64,000 nucleotides of DNA from contig NZ_JAIZZH010000002.1 in assembly GCF_020421205.1 (NCBI RefSeq), forward strand, positions 434,001-498,000, given 5' to 3'. This stretch comes from Hymenobacter pini (GTDB lineage: Bacteria; Bacteroidota; Bacteroidia; Cytophagales; Hymenobacteraceae). The position numbers were made by a program, and so were the translations under genes. A model generated the notes under the pieces. The model was not told the origin of the DNA. It saw only the letters and a list, made by a program, of their open reading frames with translations, and searched no databases. Shown piece after piece: positions 25,512 to 33,173 of this stretch; position 1 is the stretch's first letter; every line of letters begins with the position of its first letter.

Positions 25512-27074
25512 TTAGTACCGGTCATCATCGTCGTCGCGGCGGCGGCTGTAGCGGCCCGACGAACCGTAGTTCATGTCGTCATCGTTCTGGTTGCGGTTCT
25601 GCCCCGATTGACCATATCCGCGGTTCTGGTTGCGGTTGTTATCCTGGTCGTGGCCGTAGCTACCGCGCATCGAACGGTTTCGGTCCATCGACGAATAATC
25701 GTCATTGGAATTGCCACGCGAATTATTCCAATCCTGCTGACCATAGCCGCCGCGGCCCTGGTTTTGCTGGTAGCCACCGCCGAAGTTACCGCTGCCGTAG
25801 CTGCTCTGCGAAGAGTTTGTCTGGTCGTAGTCATTACGGCCGCCGCCCATGCGGTTGTAGCTGTCCTGGTTGTAGCGGCCCTGTTGGTTCGAGCGGTAAT
25901 CGTCTTGGCGCATATTGCTACTCTGCCCCAAGGAACGACGGTCTTGGTCGTAGCGGCCTTGATTGCCACTTTGGCCGTAGCCTGACGAGCGGTAGTCGTC
26001 ATCGTGGCGGGAGTTCATACGGCCGTAGTTGTCGTTGTTGCCATAGCCACGGTCTGAGCGCACGTCGTAGTCGTTGCGGCCGTAATTATTATCGTGGCGC
26101 ATATTGCTATTAGAGCCGTTCCAGCGCTGTTCGTCCTGGTTCCACTGGTTGGAACGTGAGTCGTTGCTGTTACCGTAGCGCTGGTCGCCCTGGCTGCCGT
26201 AGCGGTTCTGGCTCTGGTAGTTACTACCCGAGTTCATCCAACCGCCGCGGCTGTCGTTGTTGCCGTAGCTATTGTGGCCGGAGTTGCTCCAGTCATTCTG
26301 GTTTTGGCCTGAGCGGCCATAGCTATCCTGCGACGAGGAATAATCGTTGCGGCTGTTGTAGCTGCCTTGGTTATTGCCGTAGCTGCCGTAGTTCTGGTCG
26401 TTGTCGCGGTACTGGTTGCCGTAGCCGCCCTGGCCGTAGTTGCCTTGATTATGACCCTGGTTATAGCCTTGATTACCTTGATTATAATTCCCCTGGTTGT
26501 AATTGCTCTGGCCGTAGGAATTCTGATTGTGTTGATCCGAATTGCCGTAACCGGAGTTGCCATAGCCTGAGTCTTGCCGGCCCATGCTATTCATATTCTG
26601 TTGGTTCATATCGGAGTTATGGTCGTACTGGCCGCCCTGCATCGAACCGCCGTAGTTGCCCGACTGCTGGTTTTGGTTTTCGGACTGGTTCATCTTGCCT
26701 TTCGATTTCTGGGTGGAAGAAGTGCTAGAGGACGAAGTTGAAGCGGAAGGAGTTGAGGACTTCTTGCTGGCCGAGCTAGTGCTGCTCGATTTGGCTGTGG
26801 GCGTGGAAGACTTAGAGGCCGTCGAAGTTGCTTTCTTGGCCTCGGGCTTCAGACTGCTCGGGCTGGCAGCCTTGTTGGCCTGCGTCTGGCTGCCTAGCCC
26901 GCCTTGGCCGGCACTCATTTCAGAAGAAGCCAGTGACTGGCTGGAAGTAGTGCCGCTGGTGGGTGACGACGAAGTTGAATTCTGGCCGCTGTTCATGCCG
27001 CTCGTCGTGTTCATGCCCGACGTGGTGGAGTTCGACATGTTAGATTGAGCCTGGTTCTTTTGATCGTTTTCCAT
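25512..27074 (-). CDS. Large prion-like low-complexity protein (Q/N/G/S/Y/R/D-rich)
   Basis: 520 aa, no recognisable folded domain and no signal peptide. Residues 1-128 are Ser/Thr-rich with Lys clusters (KPEAKKATSTASKSS). Residues about 129-520 consist almost only of Gly, Asn, Gln, Ser, Tyr, Asp, Arg, with repeated NYGQ, SYGQ, GYGN and NYNQ words; this part has no Lys, Ile or Cys and single Val, Leu, Phe. It ends in a charge block RRRDDDDDRY. The composition is that of FUS-like prion-like domains. The open frame of more than 1.5 kb, with no clear length-matching alternative on the other strand, supports coding. A paralogue lies at 30239-31087. A disordered condensate-forming or desiccation-protective protein is inference. 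ATG 27074 was picked as the first start giving a hydrophilic N-terminus. Confidence 0.75.
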   Translation of the reverse strand: MENDQKNQAQSNMSNSTTSGMNTTSGMNSGQNSTSSSPTSGTTSSQSLASSEMSAGQGGLGSQTQANKAASPSSLKPEAKKATSTASKSSTPTAKSSSTSSASKKSSTPSASTSSSSTSSTQKSKGKMNQSENQNQQSGNYGGSMQGGQYDHNSDMNQQNMNSMGRQDSGYGNSGYGNSDQHNQNSYGQSNYNQGNYNQGNQGYNQGHNQGNYGQGGYGNQYRDNDQNYGSYGNNQGSYNSRNDYSSSQDSYGRSGQNQNDWSNSGHNSYGNNDSRGGWMNSGSNYQSQNRYGSQGDQRYGNSNDSRSNQWNQDEQRWNGSNSNMRHDNNYGRNDYDVRSDRGYGNNDNYGRMNSRHDDDYRSSGYGQSGNQGRYDQDRRSLGQSSNMRQDDYRSNQQGRYNQDSYNRMGGGRNDYDQTNSSQSSYGSGNFGGGYQQNQGRGGYGQQDWNNSRGNSNDDYSSMDRNRSMRGSYGHDQDNNRNQNRGYGQSGQNRNQNDDDMNYGSSGRYSRRRDDDDDRY

Positions 27075-27418
27075 TACTGGGTGGGAATAAAAGTGAAAGA
27101 ACAGATTGTCGACCTTCATACGCGGCCATTTCAGGCGCGGCCCAGAAATCAGCGTGTAAATTCTTGTTATTTGACAATTACCGCCTTTCTTTTCAGCCTC
27201 TTTCCGCTTGCCAGTTTATCCCCCGTAGTACGCATAGTATCAATCACCCACTACCAAAATGCCCTTACTTGGCTGCCTGTTACCTGGCTCTTCCCGCCGT
27301 ATACTCAGGCGCTACTGGCTTCTACCAACTCAACCGTTCCCAACAACCCTTTGCAGGCTTTTGCAGTAAAGAGGCTCATCTACTCTTTTTCCTAAACACC
27401 CCCAAACGACCCTTTCTC
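27075..27418. other. Divergent intergenic region
   Basis: 344 bases between the low-complexity gene (minus) and the PA2169-type gene (plus). It must hold both promoters, but no convincing TAnnTTTG box was found and no small gene is supported. Confidence 0.35.
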
Positions 27419-27865
27419 ATGGACTCGAAAGTATTGCAAGCCGGTCTGAACGAGCTGATTGAAACGCTGAAAGACGGCCAAAAAGGCTATGCCGAAGCGC
27501 TGACCGACGTGGAAGATGCTGATCTGAAAGAGATTTTCAAGAAATACGCCGCCCAGCGCGCCGAGTACATCACGGAGCTGGAAGACCAAATGTTCAAGCT
27601 GAACCTGAAGCCCGACGAAGAATCGTCAATTACCGGCACCATCCACCGCGCCTTTATCAACCTGAAAGGCCTGGTAACCAGCAAAGACCGTCACAGCATC
27701 CTGGCCGAGTGTGAGCGGGGCGAAGACTACGCCAAAGCCGCCTACGAGAAAGCCACCAAAATTGAAGGCGTACCCGCCGAGTTGAAGGCCCTCGTGGAAA
27801 AGCAGGCCGCCGGCATCAAACAAGGCCACGACGAAATCCGCAACCTGCGCGACGCTTCCAAGTAA
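27419..27865 (+). CDS. PA2169-family four-helix-bundle protein (DUF2383)
   Basis: 148 aa, all helical: LQAGLNELIETLKDGQKGYAEALTDVEDADLKEIFKKYAAQRAEYITELED, then TGTIHRAFINLKGLVTSKDRHSILAECERGEDYAKAAYEKA. This matches the ferritin-like DUF2383/PA2169 family, common in stress-associated loci of Bacteroidota and Pseudomonas; its biochemical function is unproven. ATG 27419 chosen because upstream codons are non-helical and AT-rich. A terminator follows. Confidence 0.88.
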   Translation: MDSKVLQAGLNELIETLKDGQKGYAEALTDVEDADLKEIFKKYAAQRAEYITELEDQMFKLNLKPDEESSITGTIHRAFINLKGLVTSKDRHSILAECERGEDYAKAAYEKATKIEGVPAELKALVEKQAAGIKQGHDEIRNLRDASK

Positions 27866-27888
27866 GCAACAGGCTTTTTAAGTAAAGC

Positions 27889-27924
27889 AAAAAAGGCCCG
27901 CTACGTGTGTAGCGGGCCTTTTTT
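27889..27924. terminator. Bidirectional terminator between PA2169-type and helicase genes
   Basis: Perfect 16-bp stem AAAAAAGGCCCGCTAC (27889-27904) / complement (27909-27924), loop GTGT, with A and T tracts. Confidence 0.92.
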
Positions 27925-27945
27925 ATTCTGGATTATTAGCGCCGA

Positions 27946-29892
27946 CTATTCGTCGAAGCCGCCATTGTCGCGGCGGCCTTTGTAGCCGCCACCGTAGTTG
28001 CCGCCTTCGCGCCGGTCACCGCCGAAGTTACCCCGGTTGCCACCGTAGGAGCCGCCGTCACGGTTGCCTTTGTAGCCACCGCCGTAGCTGCCGCCACCCC
28101 GGTTGCCGCCGAAGCCACCCTCGCGCCGGTCCCGGTCGCCGTAGCGGTTACCGCCACCGTAGCTGCCGCCACCCCGGTTACCACCGAAGCCACCTTCGCG
28201 CCGGTCGCCACCGAAGCCGCCGGTGCGGCGCGGACGGTCACCGAAACCGCCGCGGTTGCCGCCTTCCTGCTGCGCGTCACCTTCTTGGCGGGGCGTAGCA
28301 ATGTTGAAGGCTACCGGCCGGCCCTGAATGGTACTGCGGCCCAGTTGGCTTACTACTTCTTCCACAAACTCATTCGGCACTTCCACGAAGCTGAACTTGT
28401 CGTAGAGGGCAATATCACCCACTTTACCGGCCGTCAGGCTGGTATTTTCTGCAATCAGGTCCACGATGTCGCGGGGGTGCAGACGGTCTTTTTTACCCAT
28501 CGTTACGAACAGGCGCGTGAAGCCGGGACGGGCAGCACCCTGGGTGCGGCTGGCATCGAGGCTTTCCTGGGCGCGCTTGTCTTCCTTCATCGTCATTTTG
28601 AGCAGGGCAGCGGCCACGTCCAGCGACGTCACTCCTTCTTCCTGGTCTTGGTCGATGAGGCGCTGCACGCGGGCAATGTATTTGTCGAGGTTGCCCTTCT
28701 CAATTACCTCCTTGATGGAGCCCAGCATCAGCGTGGTCTTCACCTCCGACACATCTTCAAACGAGGGTACACGCTCCTGCTTGATGGTGGCTTTGGTGTA
28801 GCGCATGATGTCGCGCAGCTTGTAAATGTCGCGGCCGCTCACGAAGGTGAAGGCTTTACCCTGCTTGCCGGCGCGGCCGGTGCGGCCGATGCGGTGCACG
28901 TAATACTCCTCGTCGGCGGGCAGGTCGTAGTTTACTACTACTTCCACATTGTCCACGTCGATACCGCGGGCGGCCACGTCGGTAGCTACCAGAATTTCGA
29001 GGGTGCCTTTGCGGAATTTATCCAGCGTGTTCTGGCGCTGCTGCTGACCCATGTCGCCGTGCAGACCTTCGGCGAAATAGCCTTTGGCTTGCAGGTCGCC
29101 CACAATCTCGTCGACCATGCGCTTCGTGTTGGCGAAGACGATGCCCGACTTGATGTTGTACATGTCGATGAGGCGGGTCAGCACGTCCTTTTTCTGGGGA
29201 CCACGCACCTCGAAGTAACTTTGCTCGATGTTGGTAACCGTCATTTCCTGATGGTTGACCTTCACAATCTGCGGCTCCGTCTGGTAGCGCTTGGTCATCT
29301 CCATGATGGGCTTGCTCATGGTAGCCGAGAAGAATACCGTCTGGCGGTCTTCGGGCATTTGCTTGAGCACCGTTTCGATGTCGTCGCGGAAGCCCATGTC
29401 GAGCATTTCGTCGGCTTCATCCAGGATGATCACCTTGCAGGCCTCCAGTTTCAGAGTGCCCCGCTCAATGTGGTCCATTACGCGGCCGGGCGTGCCAATT
29501 ACAATCTGCACGCCGCGCTCCAAGGCGCGGAACTGCCGGTCGTAAGAGCTACCGCCATAAATCGGCACTACCGACAGACCGCGTTTGTATTTGCCCAGCT
29601 TCTGGATTTCGCCGGAAACCTGCACGGCCAACTCGCGGGTGGGGCAGAGCACAATGGCTTGCACCTCACGGGAGTTGGTGTCGATGCGCTCGATGGTGGG
29701 AATGGAGAAGGCGGCGGTTTTGCCGGTACCCGTCTGGGCCTGGCCGATTACGTCGCGGCCCTGCAGCAATACGGGAATAGCGTTGGCCTGAATCGGCGAG
29801 GCTTCTTCGTAGCCAACCTCGCTGATGGCGCGCTGCATTTCTTCAGAGAGGGTCAGCTCGCTGAATTTGGTCTTTACAGTTTCGTTTTCCAT
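27946..29892 (-). CDS. DEAD-box RNA helicase with DbpA-type RNA-binding domain and RGG tail
   Basis: 648 aa. Helicase core: AQTGTGKT (52-59), PTREL (84-88), DEAD (158-161), SAT (189-191), HRIGRTGR (333-340). A DbpA/CsdA-like RNA-binding domain spans about 457-530. Residues 544-648 are an RGG/GGY tail with repeats of GGFGGNRGGGSYGGG and DRREGG. Homologues (DeaD/CsdA, RhlE) unwind rRNA and mRNA structure, often at low temperature. ATG 29892 begins the conserved FSELTLSEEMQ block after a few residues. A TACCTTTG box at 30075-30082 predicts an about 175-nt 5' leader. Its flanking low-complexity genes make a shared RNP role plausible. Confidence 0.94.
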   Translation of the reverse strand: MENETVKTKFSELTLSEEMQRAISEVGYEEASPIQANAIPVLLQGRDVIGQAQTGTGKTAAFSIPTIERIDTNSREVQAIVLCPTRELAVQVSGEIQKLGKYKRGLSVVPIYGGSSYDRQFRALERGVQIVIGTPGRVMDHIERGTLKLEACKVIILDEADEMLDMGFRDDIETVLKQMPEDRQTVFFSATMSKPIMEMTKRYQTEPQIVKVNHQEMTVTNIEQSYFEVRGPQKKDVLTRLIDMYNIKSGIVFANTKRMVDEIVGDLQAKGYFAEGLHGDMGQQQRQNTLDKFRKGTLEILVATDVAARGIDVDNVEVVVNYDLPADEEYYVHRIGRTGRAGKQGKAFTFVSGRDIYKLRDIMRYTKATIKQERVPSFEDVSEVKTTLMLGSIKEVIEKGNLDKYIARVQRLIDQDQEEGVTSLDVAAALLKMTMKEDKRAQESLDASRTQGAARPGFTRLFVTMGKKDRLHPRDIVDLIAENTSLTAGKVGDIALYDKFSFVEVPNEFVEEVVSQLGRSTIQGRPVAFNIATPRQEGDAQQEGGNRGGFGDRPRRTGGFGGDRREGGFGGNRGGGSYGGGNRYGDRDRREGGFGGNRGGGSYGGGYKGNRDGGSYGGNRGNFGGDRREGGNYGGGYKGRRDNGGFDE

Positions 29893-30184
29893 GTCAGTTG
29901 AATGGAGTGGAGTGAATAGCTCTGAAAACAGCGGATTCAGCGACGCTCTTCTCTCCCACTCAACACAACGACAAGTGACGGAAGCAACGGACGGAAGACA
30001 AAGCCGGCCCAACAAGTTTCTTTTAAAGGCAGCTCACAAGCTGCGCGGAACGTGGCCGTTCTCAAATGCGGGTGCAAAGGTATGAATTTTTTAATTGTAA
30101 AATTAACTACACGGTACTGAATGCACTTTTGCTATTGTCTTTTCAGTAGCAGGCCGGCCTGATGCGAGGCCGTGGGCGCACAAC
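29893..30184. other. 5' leader and promoter region of the helicase gene
   Basis: About 290 bases without a gene between the helicase start and the next terminator. Holds the helicase promoter (30075-30082) and an AT-rich patch upstream of it. The leader may fold; no specific riboswitch was recognised. Confidence 0.4.
30075..30082 (-). promoter_or_regulatory. -7 box (TACCTTTG) of the helicase gene
   Basis: Exact TAnnTTTG match on the minus strand, about 182 nt before the ATG at 29892. Confidence 0.5.
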
Positions 30185-30186
30185 AA

Positions 30187-30216
30187 AACGGGCCCGGAAA
30201 AATTCCCGGGCCCGTT
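30187..30216 (-). terminator. Intrinsic terminator of the second low-complexity gene
   Basis: 11-bp stem AACGGGCCCGG (30187-30197) / complement (30206-30216); on the minus strand it follows the stop at 30239 and is followed by TTTTGTTGT. Confidence 0.8.
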
Positions 30217-30238
30217 ATATAGAGTTTAGTAGCAGGCC

Positions 30239-31087
30239 TTAGCGGCGGTTGCCGCGGCGGTCATCGTCGTAGCTGGAAGATGACCAGTTGCTGCGGCCGT
30301 GGCCGGAGGTATACCGGCCCCGCGAGTCACGGTCTTGGTCGTCGTCATCGTGGCGGCGGTTGCTACCGTAGCTGTTGGAGTTGCCGCGGCCTTCGTACAG
30401 GTCGGAGCGGTAGCCTTGACCCATGCCTGCGCCGGGATGTTCCCGCTCGTAGCTAGACCCGTAGTTTGAGTTGGAGCTATAATCGGAGCGGCGGCCATAG
30501 CTACCGGAATAGCCCATGTCGTCATCGTCGCGGCGGCGGTTGCTGCCGTAGCTGGAATTGCTGTTTTGGCTGCTGCCGTACATGTCGGAGCGGCGGTTCA
30601 TGCCGTAGCCGGAGTTTTCGCGGCCGTAGCTGGAATCAGAGCCATAATCGGCACGGCGGCCGTAGCTGCCGCGCCGGTCGTTGTCGTAATCGGATCGGTG
30701 GCTGGAACTGCCATAGCTGCTACCATACTGGTTGCGGCTGCCGCGGCCGTAATCCTGGTCGTCATTATCGTTGTAGCGGCCGTAGCTGTTGCCCGAAGAG
30801 TACGAGCCCGAGGAGCCGTACGAGGAGCGCATGTCGTCATCATTGTTGTAACGACCGTAGCCGTCCTGGCTCATGCCGCTTGAGCTATTGCGGTTCATAG
30901 ATGAGGAGCCGTAAGAAGAGCCGCTGCCGTATTGGTTGCGGCCGCTACGGTAGTCCATATCATCATCGTCGCTGTTGGAGCGGTACTGGTTGGAGTATTG
31001 CCCCGAGTACTGGTTCTGATTGCGGCGGTTGTTGTTGTCGAAATAGTCGTTGCGGTCATCGTCCCGCGAATACTGATTACGTGCCAT
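30239..31087 (-). CDS. Tyr/Arg/Asp/Ser/Asn/Gly low-complexity protein, paralogue of the 25.5-kb gene
   Basis: 282 aa, disordered throughout. I count 34 Tyr (about 12 percent) and no Lys, Ile, Val or Cys, with single Leu, Phe and Trp. Repeated words are SYGS, NQYGS, GRYN and RRSDY; charge blocks RRRDDDD/RRHDDDD recur and echo the C-terminus of the larger paralogue. Tyr and Arg stickers in a Gly/Ser/Asn background are the hallmark of proteins that phase-separate. No signal peptide or membrane helix, so probably cytoplasmic. The ATG at 31087 has a TAAGTTTG box 124 nt upstream. Function unknown; an RNP or stress-condensate scaffold is inference. Confidence 0.75.
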   Translation of the reverse strand: MARNQYSRDDDRNDYFDNNNRRNQNQYSGQYSNQYRSNSDDDDMDYRSGRNQYGSGSSYGSSSMNRNSSSGMSQDGYGRYNNDDDMRSSYGSSGSYSSGNSYGRYNDNDDQDYGRGSRNQYGSSYGSSSHRSDYDNDRRGSYGRRADYGSDSSYGRENSGYGMNRRSDMYGSSQNSNSSYGSNRRRDDDDMGYSGSYGRRSDYSSNSNYGSSYEREHPGAGMGQGYRSDLYEGRGNSNSYGSNRRHDDDDQDRDSRGRYTSGHGRSNWSSSSYDDDRRGNRR

Positions 31088-31333
31088 TGTGGTGGGGTTT
31101 TAGGTGGGGGTGAACTATGCTGAATTCTACCCCTCCCCCAGCAGATGGGTTGCAGAAAACCAACGTTTTACACGTTGACCATCGAGCCCGGCAAAAACAA
31201 TGCAAATTTCACAAACTTAACATTACCAATAACTTACATCAACACATAGCAATTACTAACACCGAAATTATGTAAACTCCTCATTGCTGGTTAGTTACTA
31301 AGTAGTGAACCGACCATTTTTCGCAAAAAGCAA
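31088..31333. other. Promoter/leader region of the second low-complexity gene
   Basis: About 245 bases, AT-rich from 31185 on. Contains a minus-strand TAAGTTTG (31212-31219) as a candidate -7 box. No gene seen. Confidence 0.4.
31212..31219 (-). promoter_or_regulatory. Candidate -7 box (TAAGTTTG)
   Basis: Exact TAnnTTTG match on the minus strand, 124 nt before the ATG at 31087, in AT-rich DNA. Confidence 0.4.
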
Positions 31334-31365
31334 AAAAGCAGGTCCCGGTTACGGAACCTGCTTTT
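31334..31365 (-). terminator. Terminator of the cold-shock gene
   Basis: 10-bp stem AAAAGCAGGT (31334-31343) / ACCTGCTTTT (31356-31365), extended inside by CCG/CGG; lies 26 bases past the minus-strand stop at 31391. Confidence 0.8.
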
Positions 31366-31390
31366 CTAGCAAGCGAAAGGAATCCGGGCA

Positions 31391-31582
31391 CTAGGCCAGT
31401 TTCACTTTCACGGCGTTCGGGCCTTTGCGACCCTGAGCAATTTCAAACTCCACTTTGTCTTTGTCGCGGATTTCGTCGATGCACTCGGTTACGTGAACGA
31501 AAACGTCTTCGCCGGTTTCGTCAACTTTGATAAAGCCGAAACCTTTGGTTTCGTTGAAGAATTTTACAGTTCCTGTCTGCAT
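31391..31582 (-). CDS. cspA: Cold-shock domain protein (CspA family)
   Basis: 63 aa, a single cold-shock OB fold. RNP1 is KGFGFI and RNP2 is DVFVHV; the start MQTGTVKFFNETKGFGFI and end GPNAVKVKLA are classic. Binds single-stranded RNA/DNA and melts mRNA structure. A TATCTTTG box at 31691-31698 gives an about 100-nt leader, the length at which cspA-type thermosensing leaders occur. Located next to the low-complexity/DEAD-helicase genes. Confidence 0.95.
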   Translation of the reverse strand: MQTGTVKFFNETKGFGFIKVDETGEDVFVHVTECIDEIRDKDKVEFEIAQGRKGPNAVKVKLA

Positions 31583-31690
31583 GGTACTTGTGATGATGGA
31601 TGATTCTGTAAGGAAAGCAGTACTCAACTCTGCTTTCCCCTCCTCACGGACGTACTCAACAGGCGGTGTAACCGCGTTTCTTAACTTGCC

Positions 31691-31698
31691 CAAAGATA
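31691..31698 (-). promoter_or_regulatory. -7 box (TATCTTTG) of the cold-shock gene
   Basis: Exact match on the minus strand, 108 nt before the ATG at 31582. Confidence 0.5.
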
Positions 31699-31816
31699 CA
31701 GGGATATTTTAGATATGGAATAGTTAGTGCAAGGAAGCCGATAGTTCTTTGGCCAGATACCCGGATTTCTCGTGGCCGTATCCGGCAAGTGCGGGCCTAA
31801 GTCGTAGCGCGTACTC

Positions 31817-31824
31817 TACCTTTG
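31817..31824 (+). promoter_or_regulatory. -7 box (TACCTTTG) of the thioesterase gene
   Basis: Exact match ending 7 nt before the ATG at 31832, predicting a leaderless transcript. Confidence 0.5.
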
Positions 31825-31831
31825 CTCCATC

Positions 31832-32254
31832 ATGGAAACTCCCGCCACTCCCTTCCGCTTTGCCCGGCTCCTCACGGTACAGCCCGACGATATTGATGAG
31901 CTCAACCACGTGAATAACGTGCGCTACGTGCAGTGGGTGCAGGATACGGCCGCCGCGCACTGGCATGCCGCCGCCCCACCCGAGGCCCAGCAGCGCTACG
32001 TGTGGGTGGTGCGGGAACACCATATCCGCTACCTATACCCGGCCCTACTGGGCGAAGAAATTCGTTGCACTACTTGGGTGAGCAGCATGGAGGGCGTTAC
32101 CTCGCACCGCCACGTGCGCATTGAGCGGGCTGCGGATAATAAACTGCTCTGCGAAGCCGAAACGCACTGGATTCTGCTGGACCCTACCACAATGCGCCCC
32201 CAGCGCATCCCTTTAGACATGGCCCGGTGGGTGCAGGAGCCGGTTGGGTTGTAG
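31832..32254 (+). CDS. Acyl-CoA thioesterase, 4HBT hot-dog fold
   Basis: 140 aa hot-dog protein. The catalytic segment DDIDELNHVNNVRYVQWVQDTA matches the YbgC/FatA-like branch of 4-hydroxybenzoyl-CoA thioesterases; REHHIRYLYPALLGEEI and HVRIERAADNKLLCEAETHWILLD complete the fold. Likely hydrolyses acyl-CoA or acyl-ACP thioesters; substrate not determinable. Confidence 0.88.
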   Translation: METPATPFRFARLLTVQPDDIDELNHVNNVRYVQWVQDTAAAHWHAAAPPEAQQRYVWVVREHHIRYLYPALLGEEIRCTTWVSSMEGVTSHRHVRIERAADNKLLCEAETHWILLDPTTMRPQRIPLDMARWVQEPVGL

Positions 32255-32316
32255 CCCGGTGGGAGCTGGCTATCTTGGCCGCCGGTTTATTATATCACAG
32301 AGTATTTTCTGACTGT

Positions 32317-33042
32317 ATGCGCATTGCATTAGTATTTCTGCTGGCGGCGGCCGGCCTTAGCGGGTGTAGCAACTATGCCAAATCCAACCAGCAGGTGGTG
32401 GTATCCGACGACTGCGGCAAGAGCTGGGAGCTTATTCCGGCGGGTGAGGCCGTGCCTAAGGGCACCATCAACCCGTGCTACATGAAGGTGGTAATTCCCA
32501 ACTTCCCAATGCAGGGCGACAGTCGCTTCGTGACCAACCTGAAGGACCGGGTGCGGGCCGCCGTGCATATCGACTACGACTATTCCATTATCGACCCGCT
32601 GGCCTTTATCCGGCAGGCTAAGTTTCTGGGTAAAGCCAATACCGATGCCGACAGTGAGGAAGCCCTAAACCCGCGGGCCTTCGAGGGGGCTGAGAACATC
32701 GTCATCGATAAGCGCATTCGGGACGTGAGCAAGGCCCTGTTTATCCACGAGGATATTGTGGAGCTGGACCAGGCCGACATCGAAAATAACCTGCTGGTGC
32801 AGTCGAATAAAGTGCTGGAGCCGCTGGGCGTGCACCTGAACTTCATTACCCTCACCTTCGACCTAGACGAGCAGACCCGGCAGGCCATTGATGTATCGAC
32901 GGCAATGAAAATCTACGAGAGCCGCAACCTGGCCGACGTAGGCCGGCAGGTAATGGTAGCCCGCGCCGGCGCGGCCAAAGTAGCGGTGGAATCCCCCGCT
33001 ACGGCGTCAGCCGCTCAGCCGGCTGAAGAAGAGAAACAGTAG
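32317..33042 (+). CDS. SPFH/prohibitin-like lipoprotein
   Basis: 241 aa. Lipoprotein signal with lipobox LSGC (Cys17). The region from about residue 60 (SRFVTNLKDRVRAAVHIDYDYSI) to 190 (LEPLGVHLNFITLTFDLDEQTRQAI) follows the SPFH/band-7 order: beta strands, then helices with DIENNLLVQSNKVLEPLGVHL. The C-terminal tail is Ala/Pro/Glu. SPFH proteins usually have an N-terminal membrane helix; a lipid anchor is unusual. ATG 32317 chosen because the signal begins there. Function unknown. Confidence 0.7.
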   Translation: MRIALVFLLAAAGLSGCSNYAKSNQQVVVSDDCGKSWELIPAGEAVPKGTINPCYMKVVIPNFPMQGDSRFVTNLKDRVRAAVHIDYDYSIIDPLAFIRQAKFLGKANTDADSEEALNPRAFEGAENIVIDKRIRDVSKALFIHEDIVELDQADIENNLLVQSNKVLEPLGVHLNFITLTFDLDEQTRQAIDVSTAMKIYESRNLADVGRQVMVARAGAAKVAVESPATASAAQPAEEEKQ

Positions 33043-33173
33043 CTTTCGACAAGCGCGGGCAATAGATCAATCGGCGAGCCTGAGCTACCCATCGGCTCCG
33101 TTTGCTATGCAGCACCAGCGGTGAATCCCATCCGTTACCAAAACTATCCTCACTAGCTTGATATCTATTTACC

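Noticed and set aside
25475..26728. Long plus-strand open frames rich in Cys/Gly/Arg/Ser opposite the low-complexity gene
   Set aside because: They arise from reading the repetitive coding strand backwards; composition is absurd (dozens of Cys/Arg/Ser), starts and stops do not fit, and the minus frame is far longer.
27946..28270. Repeated 15-30 base units that could be taken for a CRISPR or satellite
   Set aside because: They encode the GGFGGNRGGGSYGGG tail of the helicase in frame; units are irregular and there are no unique spacers.
28285..29901. 538-residue frame antisense to the helicase
   Set aside because: A GC-codon shadow of a strongly supported DEAD-box gene; no recognisable motifs.
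30466..30900. Plus-strand Cys/Arg/Ser-rich frame opposite the second low-complexity gene
   Set aside because: Same artefact of an antisense repetitive sequence.
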